NCBI RefSeq assembly: GCF_008017825.1
Contig: NZ_VRLS01000057.1
Coordinates: forward strand, 180,681 to 244,680
Reading direction: 5' to 3'
Length of the DNA stretch: 64,000 nt
Source: Mesonia sp008017825
Lineage (GTDB): Bacteria; Bacteroidota; Bacteroidia; Flavobacteriales; Flavobacteriaceae
Part shown: positions 27,073-34,248 of the stretch, piece after piece
Layout of the letters: the number at the start of each line of letters is the position of its first letter
How positions within the stretch are numbered: the first letter of the stretch is position 1
Notes under the pieces: generated by a model
The model's input: the letters and a program-made list of their open reading frames with translations, nothing else
What the model was told of the DNA's origin: nothing
Databases searched by the model: none
Made by a program: the position numbers and the translations under genes

Positions 27073-27918
27073 ATGAACATTTTATACTTACACGGTCTTT
27101 TAGGATCACTCAACCCAGAAAAAAGAGAGGTATTAGAAAAATACGGGACTGTATATGCGCCCACGATTCCGTATAAAAGTAACTCAACTTGTATTGATTG
27201 GCTTTACCAAACTTATAAGGAAAAGCAGATAGAAGTCGTCATAGGCAGCAGCATGGGCGGTTTTACGGGCTATTACCTAAGTCGGCTTTTACAAACTCCT
27301 GCCTTATTATTTAATCCTGCTTTAGCACATCGTACGGTTCGTCAAGAAATTCCGTCTCCCCTCCCTACCCATCAACATCCTGTACATTTTACTCTAGGAG
27401 CTCAAGATGATGTAGTAAACCCTAAAGAAACATTGGGGTTTATCGCCACGCATTTTCCGGTCACGCAAAATTACCAGCTTCACCTTCAGCAAGATTTAGC
27501 CCACCGTATTCCGTTACCTACATTTAAGTCGGCCACCACACATTTTTTTGCGTCGCTATCCAAAGCTCCCTCTTCTCCAAAAAAGCATTTATTTCTAGAC
27601 GATATTAGAACTGTAGATATGGTATACGAACCTATCTTTACGAAACATTTTGATGTGGTAAGAAGCTATAAAAAGTTTGTAGAATACATCAAACGAAACG
27701 GACTCCCAGATTTTATTAGTTTTGACAATGACCTGGGATTAGACAACAATGGTACTGTAGCCCCAGATGGTTATGCGGCAGCCAAATGGTTGGTGTATGA
27801 ATCGGGTTTGGATTTAAAGAATCTACAATTTGCGGTTCATTCTGCCAATCCCGTCGCTGCGGAACAGATTAGAGGGCTGCTTCATAATTATATTAAATTT
27901 TTAAAAAGTAAGGAATAA
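27073..27918 (+). CDS. YqiA-like alpha/beta-hydrolase fused to a receiver-like (cREC) domain
   Basis: The 281-residue protein has two domains. Residues 1-170 resemble the YqiA/UPF0227 esterase fold: ILYLHGLLGS oxyanion loop, nucleophile elbow GSSMGG near 57-62, acid in GAQDDVVNP near 113, and His in LAHRIP near 142. Residues 176-281 resemble the short receiver-like domain annotated in Pfam as cyclic-phosphate-processing receiver: LFLDDIRTVDM, FISFDNDLGLD and FAVHSANP occupy the acidic pocket, phosphoacceptor and Ser/Thr positions. The name of the second domain is from memory of the family and its chemistry is not proven. It follows the WYL regulator by 10 bp and abuts the methyltransferase gene end-to-end. 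Confidence 0.72.
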   Translation: MNILYLHGLLGSLNPEKREVLEKYGTVYAPTIPYKSNSTCIDWLYQTYKEKQIEVVIGSSMGGFTGYYLSRLLQTPALLFNPALAHRTVRQEIPSPLPTHQHPVHFTLGAQDDVVNPKETLGFIATHFPVTQNYQLHLQQDLAHRIPLPTFKSATTHFFASLSKAPSSPKKHLFLDDIRTVDMVYEPIFTKHFDVVRSYKKFVEYIKRNGLPDFISFDNDLGLDNNGTVAPDGYAAAKWLVYESGLDLKNLQFAVHSANPVAAEQIRGLLHNYIKFLKSKE

Positions 27919-28590
27919 TCAAAATACTTGGTAGAGGGTCGTTACTAATTTACCTTTAAAACCTGGGGAGGGAATAGATAACAACTCTTGTTCTTCTTTC
28001 ACTTTAAAGTGAAAAGGTGCCGCTAACAATTGAACTCCACTCTTCTTTTTAAGTCGGATACCCTGTCCAGAAATAATAGTGGCATTAGGCTCAAAATCTT
28101 GATCAGGCAAATGCTCCGTGAGAATCACATATTTAAACTGATATAGTTTTTCAACGATTGCTAGAATTTCGGCATTCGATAAATGCTGTAACACCTGCCT
28201 TAAAATGGCGCAATCGCCAGAAGGCAATTCATCTTTAGCGATATCTAGCGTATAAAATTCTAGATGTTTCTGCTGAAATGTCTTTTGATGATGAGCGATC
28301 AAATCGGGGACAATATCGATAGCCTTATAGGTTTTTGCAAAGGCTAGCAGTTGCTTTCCGATATTAAAATCCCCACAGCCCAAATCACAGACTACGGGAG
28401 GCGATGCCAGAGTTTTAAAAAACTGAGACACAACGCTAATATAAGGCTTGACCACTTTAGGATGATGCGATCCTAAACCAGAATAAAATTCTGTTTCCCC
28501 TCCACCCCAAAGGTTCTCTTCATAAACTTGTATCATCGCCTTTTTGGTAGGCCAAGGTGTTTTTGATTGCTTCTTCATTCTTTTCTCCAC
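27919..28590 (-). CDS. Class I SAM-dependent methyltransferase
   Basis: The 223-residue Rossmann methyltransferase has motif I VVCDLGCGDFNIGKQL near 67-82 and an acidic residue after strand 2 (YKAIDIVPD). Motif IV/V-like CAILRQVLQHLS lies near 130. The N-terminus (WGGGETEFYSGLGSHH) is distinctive, but I cannot tie it to a named substrate. The stop codon abuts that of the convergent esterase-receiver gene without spacer, an unusual tail-to-tail arrangement. Starts at 28590 or 28578 (second Met) are both possible. Confidence 0.75.
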   Translation of the reverse strand: MEKRMKKQSKTPWPTKKAMIQVYEENLWGGGETEFYSGLGSHHPKVVKPYISVVSQFFKTLASPPVVCDLGCGDFNIGKQLLAFAKTYKAIDIVPDLIAHHQKTFQQKHLEFYTLDIAKDELPSGDCAILRQVLQHLSNAEILAIVEKLYQFKYVILTEHLPDQDFEPNATIISGQGIRLKKKSGVQLLAAPFHFKVKEEQELLSIPSPGFKGKLVTTLYQVF

Positions 28591-28604
28591 TGAAGCGGTA
28601 AAGA

Positions 28605-29440
28605 TAAAAGGAATTTTATTACAGTCTTTTTATTTACATATATCAAGTATTGTGTTTTTTTTATTGATATTCTTTTCTTTTCCATCGCTGAAAAGAAGCA
28701 AAAATCTAGGCTGATTTTAGCCCTTCTTGAAAACCACATAAAAGCTTTATCCTGCGTATAGCAATCGCTCCGCTAGGCTATACTCCTCTGACCAATGCTG
28801 CAGCTTTTACTCGTTTTGCTACGAAAACTAAAAGTAGGCCACATAAACTATACTTGAATATTTGGAAGTAAATTGAGCATCCCAAATAGTTCAATTCAAC
28901 TCTCAACATTTGCTGTCATGCTGAACTTGTTTCAGCATCCCATCCAGTTTAATCCAATAAACAATGTCAGTTCGAGCCCGCCTGAATGACTAGTCGGGCA
29001 GGTGATCATCGAAATGCAATTGAGGGGATTGTATCGAGAACCAATCTTGTATTCCTATCCACTTCTCATCCTTGTCATTTCGAGCCGAGTCGAGAAATCT
29101 TGTTATTAATTCGTTATACATCATAAGCATTCGTTTATTACTTAGTAAATGTCTTCTTTTTTGCATTGCCCAAAAAAGAACCAAACCCGCCTGACGCTTT
29201 TACTCGTTTTGCTACATAAACTAAAAATAGGCCATATCAAACTATATTTGAATGCTTAGAATCAAATTGAGTATTTACACAGCTTAGCGTCATGCTGAAC
29301 CTGTTTCAGCATCTCACCTTATTAAACCTAAGGTGTAATATATAATTTTTTTTTATTCTTTTTTGAAGGTTTTCGCATACATATACTAAGCTAAAACCCT
29401 AGTGTAAAAGCATACCTACTGTTTATCTTAGTATTCTAAA
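28605..29440. repeat. Repeat-filled intergenic region I
   Basis: No gene is supported here. It contains dispersed repeat modules shared with 37.3-38.8, 55.6-57.4, 61.4-62.7 and 63.6-64.0 kb. One is the TTTTCCATCGCTGAAAAGAA / TCTAGGCTGA module (28677-28714). A long module follows (about 28705-28940) whose inverted copy is at about 56.24-56.475 kb. There are GTCATGCTGAAC...CAGCATC hairpins (28916-28940, 29290-29313), a GTCATTTCGAGCCGAGTCGA element (29074-29100) and a TTGCATTGCCCAAAAAAGAA element (about 29160). The 64-codon frame within it is a translated repeat. Confidence 0.8.
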
Positions 29441-29601
29441 CCCGTAACTTATGAATACACAACATGTAAATCACTTATTAGCTTCATTTTCTCGTTTGGA
29501 AAATATATTAACCTAAAAATACCTGACAGACAACCCTTTATCCCTTATGAATAAATAATATGGCTGATCTTTATACTGTATTTCAAAGAAAGAAAAAATA
29601 A

Positions 29602-29615
29602 GTGTTGCGCAACAC
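29602..29615. promoter_or_regulatory. 14-bp perfect palindrome upstream of the DUF6520 gene
   Basis: GTGTTGCGCAACAC lies in the 240-bp leader before the DUF6520 gene, about 65 bp before its ATG. It may be an operator or a small hairpin. A 21-codon open frame (29451-29516, starting MNTQHVNHLL) also lies in this leader but has no other support. Confidence 0.35.
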
Positions 29616-29679
29616 GCCAGGGGTAGCCGAAAACCTGTAAAAAAGAGTAGGCATTTTATTTAATTTAAATTTAGAAATT

Positions 29680-29943
29680 ATGAAAAATAAATTTTTAATT
29701 CCCGTGTTAGCGATGATATTCGCAACTGGACTCTCCTTTGCCACGGCAGAGAAGAATAAACAGGCCGTAGATTATATTCATAACGGCAGCTCTTGGATGG
29801 CTATTCCTGAAATTGATTGTGGTACTCCAGGAGCTAGAGAATGTCAAGTAAGACTTCAAGACGGTACAGTGTACAGCGTCTATGACCTTAATAACTTCGG
29901 TTCTCTTAAGAAAACCATAAGTAAAGTTCCGTTTCAATTGTAA
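29680..29943 (+). CDS. DUF6520 family small exported protein
   Basis: The 87-residue protein has the signal peptide MKNKFLIPVLAMIFATGLSFA, a mature part with two Cys in IDCGTPGARECQV, and the block YDLNNFGSLKKT. It has the size, leader, WxAIPEIDCG and Cys pattern of the DUF6520 proteins that occur, often as short tandem genes, in Flavobacteriia. The function is unknown; the two cysteines probably form one disulphide in the periplasm or outside. It is convergent with the SusC-SusD-M16 operon and separated from it by a shared terminator. Confidence 0.75.
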   Translation: MKNKFLIPVLAMIFATGLSFATAEKNKQAVDYIHNGSSWMAIPEIDCGTPGARECQVRLQDGTVYSVYDLNNFGSLKKTISKVPFQL

Positions 29944-29963
29944 AATTAACCCTTAAAAAAGAA

Positions 29964-29999
29964 GAAGCACACGCTAATTCCGTGTGCTTCTGTTTTTTA
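29964..29999. terminator. Bidirectional terminator between the DUF6520 and M16 peptidase genes
   Basis: A 10-bp perfect stem GAAGCACACG/CGTGTGCTTC with a 7-nt loop is followed by TGTTTTTT on the plus strand and preceded by an A-rich run that serves the minus strand. Confidence 0.88.
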
Positions 30000-32825
30000 T
30001 TACGGACTTATATTACCTGCAATAAATTCAAATTGATTTTCTTTTTTTAAATAACGTTGAGCTGCCTGTTGAATTGCTTTGGCTTTAAGTCCATTTAAAT
30101 AACTAAGGTACTCTTGTGAAGAAACCCAGGGTCGTTGGTTACCAATTACATCGTAAAGACGCTGTTGCATCTTATCATGGGTTTGTAAATAGGTTTCAGT
30201 ATATTTTAGTTTTATACGCTCCACCGCAGCTTCCAAGTATTTTTCAGAGATATCTCCTTCTTTCAGTTCTTCCACGATTTGCTGACACTCCTTTCGAATA
30301 GCCTCGATTTCCTTTGGAATACCACTGATCTCTATTTTTATTTGCACACGATTTTCTTCCAGATCATAATACCCGTCCGACCAAAGGTCATATACACTCA
30401 ACCCCAACTCTTGTCTTAATCGTTGTAGCTTTGTTTCTATCAACTCTCCTAAAGTCTGTACCAATACCTCTTCTTGCCAAGGTAGAACTTGCTTAATCGG
30501 TTGGATATATTGCAAGTAATATTTTTCATTAGACATCAATTTTTGTGTTTTGATTCTTTGCACCAAGGGTCCTTTTAAAAGGGGCTTAGAAGAAGAAGCT
30601 GTAGGTCGACTTGTAGTTAAAACTGATTCCTCGGGGAGGTTTCCTAAGTATTTCTGTAATAATGGCATTATTTCTTCAGCATTAAAATCACCACTCAAAA
30701 TAAACGTCCACTGACTCGCATCATTAAACAAGCGATTATAAATCTCTATGCTCTTTTCTGCTTGATGCTGCCGTAAGAATTTAGCGTTTTGCCAAGAATT
30801 TACATTTCTATACCCATAAAAACGAGGTATCACCGTATCTTCATAAAATTCTCGTATAGAAGATTTTATTTCTTCTTCTGAAGAAGGAACATAAGGTTCT
30901 CTTTCTTTATATAAAATCTCCCATGCCTTTACTTTTTTAGCCGAATAAGGAACTGCTTGAAAAAGGCTATAAATCCACTCCAATACCGCTTCGGTGGAGG
31001 CTAAAGGTGCTCTGGCAGCCATTCCAGTTTCCCGATAATCGATAAATGACTCACTGAGATGTATACCATAGCTTTCTTTAAAACTATTCAACGCTTTGGT
31101 AGTATAGTCTCTTAAATCTGTTTCCTGTATCCAACGAGGAGCCACAACAGCACTGGCATAATCCGACATAGAAAAAGCAGAAGCACCCTGTGGTCTAAAT
31201 CCTTGCACGTATAAGTCTTTAGCGCCTATGCCTGAGGTGGGTTGAAAAGGCTTTAATATAATCTTTACTCCATTCTCTAAAACGAAAGCTCGACTGCCTT
31301 GTACTGGTGGCTCCACTTCAATACAACTAACAGGCTTCAAATCATTTTTTATAGCAGCGGGTATGAGCTCCTTTGTCACCACAGGCATTACATACGGCTG
31401 GAGTTGATTGGTGGATACCTCTGAAAGCTGTTTTCTTACCCAGTCTTCTTTTTTATAATACGATGGAAGCTTGCTTCCAGTTATCACCCCAACATCCTGA
31501 GGTTGCGTCTGTACAAATTCTTGTAAATGCTCATTAAAAGCGCTTAAGGATATATCTCTAAGCTTCGTTTCTAAGGTCTTCGGAGAAGCAAACAAGGGGT
31601 GTCCCTCTAAAAAATGCCTCTCTAATTGTTTGATCCAAAAATTATGAGCTCTTGGTAAACCTTGAGTTACATATTGTGCTACCACCTCCTTATACTCTTC
31701 GGGATAGACCCCATAGACTTTTAAAACCTGAAGCGCGTTGGTGATCCCAGCCAATACCTCTTGGCTATTTTGTGGTTGACCACTAAGTTGAATGGAATAA
31801 GACATGGGTTTAGAGGCGTATTGATATTCATTTTTAACCAAGATTTGGTCCGCATAGACATGCTCTAATCGCTTACGCAGAATATCAAGGAAAAGGTTAA
31901 ATTCAATACTGCTTAGAAATCCTTTTGGCGTTTGTATACGCTCTGCCAGTTGCGTTCGGTAATAGAGCTGATACCTTAAAAGATGAGATGCTTCTGCTAG
32001 TTCTTCTACATAAAATTGTGGAGGTTTATTTTGATAAACTTCCTCACAATCCGTCATCTTATCCATCTGCTGAGCAGGTGGGATATCTCCGAAAAGCTTT
32101 TGTATATGTTGTTCTAGGTTCTTCATTTCTTTTAAATCTCCCACGATAAGAATAGCCATACGATCGGGACGGTACCATTTTTTATAAAAATGTTCTAATT
32201 CTTGAGGCGTTAAAGCCTCTATGCCTTCTAATAGTTGATCGGTAAAACGGGTACAAGGGTAAATCTTTGCCTCTAAAGCCTCTACAGCAGCGAGTATTAA
32301 AGGTTCATCACTTTCTCGAAATAACATCTCTTGCTTTACCGATGCTTTTTCCTTTTCAACCTCCCGGGCATTAAATTTTACATCTGCCGCTATATCCCTC
32401 AACCAATACAGTGCTTTTTCAACCCCTTGGGGATGCTCAGGCACCCGCAGGTAATAACTCGTACTCTTCATCCCTGTGCCTCCATTGATATCACCCCTTA
32501 CCATCCCTAAACTGCGCATACTTTCGGGATGCATTATTCCCTTAGGAAAATGAGGACTGGGACCAAATGCTACATGCTCTAAGAGGTGTGCTAATTCTAC
32601 TTGTCCTTCCTGTTCTTGCTCTACTCCTGCTTTGACCAAAAGACGCATATGTATCTTATTCCCCGCATTAGGGAGGTGTTTGAAGTAGTACTTTAATCCG
32701 TTGTTGAGTTGTCCTTCCACTACATCTGTCGATGGTCTTGAGTGTTGGGCAGATTGACCATAGCTTAAAAATACCATCATATACACCCCCAAGCCTATTA
32801 TTATTCTACAAAATTGTTTGTTCAT
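30000..32825 (-). CDS. M16 family zinc metallopeptidase (pitrilysin-like), exported
   Basis: The 941-residue protein has an N-terminal signal peptide (cleavage near residue 24). The inverted zinc motif HLLEH (His80, catalytic Glu83, His84) lies in the first M16 domain, and EVEKEKASVKQEM about 75 residues later supplies the third ligand. The length fits four M16 homology domains in a clamshell, the later ones inactive. Such enzymes cut peptides of about 20-70 residues enclosed in the chamber. It is the last gene of a susC-susD-M16 operon (10-bp gap), which suggests it degrades peptides bound or imported by that transporter. Confidence 0.9.
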   Translation of the reverse strand: MNKQFCRIIIGLGVYMMVFLSYGQSAQHSRPSTDVVEGQLNNGLKYYFKHLPNAGNKIHMRLLVKAGVEQEQEGQVELAHLLEHVAFGPSPHFPKGIMHPESMRSLGMVRGDINGGTGMKSTSYYLRVPEHPQGVEKALYWLRDIAADVKFNAREVEKEKASVKQEMLFRESDEPLILAAVEALEAKIYPCTRFTDQLLEGIEALTPQELEHFYKKWYRPDRMAILIVGDLKEMKNLEQHIQKLFGDIPPAQQMDKMTDCEEVYQNKPPQFYVEELAEASHLLRYQLYYRTQLAERIQTPKGFLSSIEFNLFLDILRKRLEHVYADQILVKNEYQYASKPMSYSIQLSGQPQNSQEVLAGITNALQVLKVYGVYPEEYKEVVAQYVTQGLPRAHNFWIKQLERHFLEGHPLFASPKTLETKLRDISLSAFNEHLQEFVQTQPQDVGVITGSKLPSYYKKEDWVRKQLSEVSTNQLQPYVMPVVTKELIPAAIKNDLKPVSCIEVEPPVQGSRAFVLENGVKIILKPFQPTSGIGAKDLYVQGFRPQGASAFSMSDYASAVVAPRWIQETDLRDYTTKALNSFKESYGIHLSESFIDYRETGMAARAPLASTEAVLEWIYSLFQAVPYSAKKVKAWEILYKEREPYVPSSEEEIKSSIREFYEDTVIPRFYGYRNVNSWQNAKFLRQHQAEKSIEIYNRLFNDASQWTFILSGDFNAEEIMPLLQKYLGNLPEESVLTTSRPTASSSKPLLKGPLVQRIKTQKLMSNEKYYLQYIQPIKQVLPWQEEVLVQTLGELIETKLQRLRQELGLSVYDLWSDGYYDLEENRVQIKIEISGIPKEIEAIRKECQQIVEELKEGDISEKYLEAAVERIKLKYTETYLQTHDKMQQRLYDVIGNQRPWVSSQEYLSYLNGLKAKAIQQAAQRYLKKENQFEFIAGNISP

Positions 32826-32834
32826 AGCTTCAAA

Positions 32835-34238
32835 TTAATAGCCTGCGTTTTGTATGAGCTGGGGGTTACTTAATAATTCCGTAGCAGGAAGGGGGTATAG
32901 TACATCGGTACTTTCCCAGTCAGGGCTATAAGGAGCAAATACCTGATCGGTGGTATCCCATCGCTTCACATCCAACCAACGGTGGCCCCATTCGGTAAAA
33001 AGTTCTTTGCGACGTTCTTTTACCACTTCCTCTAATAAGGCAGACTGACTTATTCCTGGGTTGTTTTCTGACAATAGTTCTAACCCCGCTCGTTGTTTAA
33101 TATGATCTAGATCTGCGATAGCCCCTGAAAGATCATTCTGTTGAGCACGAGCCTCTGCCCGTATCAAATACTGTTCGGCTAATCTTAAGATCATAGAATA
33201 CTCGGTAGCTTCTCCTGTAGCATTATGGATTTTGTATTTGTACGCGTGATATACATCAAGTCCTTCGTGATAGCCTATCCAATCTATTTTGCGTTGATCT
33301 TCCTCGTCTAAATAATTCACCAAATCTGCTGTTAGTTTTACATAGGAAAAAGAAGGGATATAGGGATTAATGATGAATACCGAACCTTCATTGGTGTGTG
33401 TTAAACCTGTTCCGTTTCCTATAGGGGAAAGCTGCCAAATGGCCTCCGGACTGTTGGCTAGGAACACCTCATTTAAATCGGTAGGCAAACTGTAAGTTCC
33501 GCTGGCGGCGATCACTTCACTGCTGTAAATTTCGGCTAATTCCCAATTCTCTAAATAAAGGTGTACCCTCGCCAATAAAGCTTTTGCGGTATAGGCATTG
33601 ATTTGTGTACGCTCTCCCGAGGAGTAGCTATTTCCCAGCGCATTGGCCGCAATTCCTAAATCCGCTAAGATGTTTTCATAAATCGCTTGTTTAGAACTTC
33701 TAGGTTCTACAGCATTTTCTTGGTAATCGGTTCCTAATACTAAGGGCACTTCTCCGTACAAATTCACCAAATAGAAATAGGTAAAAGCACGAACAAAACG
33801 AGCTTCTCCTTCCAATCGCTGTGCTGTTTCTGGCGATACTTTGGTGGAGACCTCTAGTCCTTCCAATAGAGAATTGACCATATAGATCATATTATAGGCG
33901 CTTCCCCACAAACCTTCATTATAAGAGTTCTCGGGATGCAACTGGTGATTTTGAAAACCTAATAGGTCGAAGGTATTGGTATTGATCAGCTCTAAATTAT
34001 CTGCCGATAATCCTGCCAATACGGTGGTACTCCCCAACCAACCTGCACTAAAACTAGCTTGGTAGAGTTGATTGTAAATCCCTTGCATGGCGGCTTCTGC
34101 AGTTTCTTCGGTGTCGAACACTTTACTGCTCACCAGTTTATAATCGGGTTCTTCAATATCTAGCCATTCTTGGCAAGAAGTAAGTAGCATCCCTATAAGT
34201 AGGGTGCTCATTAGGATAAGGTATGTATTATTTTTCAT
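32835..34238 (-). CDS. RagB/SusD-family nutrient-uptake outer-membrane lipoprotein
   Basis: The 467-residue protein has the lipobox LLTSC (Cys22) after a signal peptide. It contains the SusD-like TPR-type fold, with GLWGSAYNMIYMVNSLL and RFVRAFTYFYLVNLYGEVPL, and the C-terminal hallmarks VVKERRKELFTEWGHRWLDVKRW and DVLYPLPATELLSNPQLIQN. It acts as the hinged lid on the SusC barrel and determines ligand capture. It lies between susC and the M16 peptidase, with gaps of about 10 bp on either side. Confidence 0.93.
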   Translation of the reverse strand: MKNNTYLILMSTLLIGMLLTSCQEWLDIEEPDYKLVSSKVFDTEETAEAAMQGIYNQLYQASFSAGWLGSTTVLAGLSADNLELINTNTFDLLGFQNHQLHPENSYNEGLWGSAYNMIYMVNSLLEGLEVSTKVSPETAQRLEGEARFVRAFTYFYLVNLYGEVPLVLGTDYQENAVEPRSSKQAIYENILADLGIAANALGNSYSSGERTQINAYTAKALLARVHLYLENWELAEIYSSEVIAASGTYSLPTDLNEVFLANSPEAIWQLSPIGNGTGLTHTNEGSVFIINPYIPSFSYVKLTADLVNYLDEEDQRKIDWIGYHEGLDVYHAYKYKIHNATGEATEYSMILRLAEQYLIRAEARAQQNDLSGAIADLDHIKQRAGLELLSENNPGISQSALLEEVVKERRKELFTEWGHRWLDVKRWDTTDQVFAPYSPDWESTDVLYPLPATELLSNPQLIQNAGY

Positions 34239-34248
34239 CGGTATGTGT

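Noticed and set aside
29451..29516. 21-codon leader peptide before the DUF6520 gene
   Set aside because: It has no repeated regulatory codons, clear attenuator or conserved motif; chance frames of this size are common.
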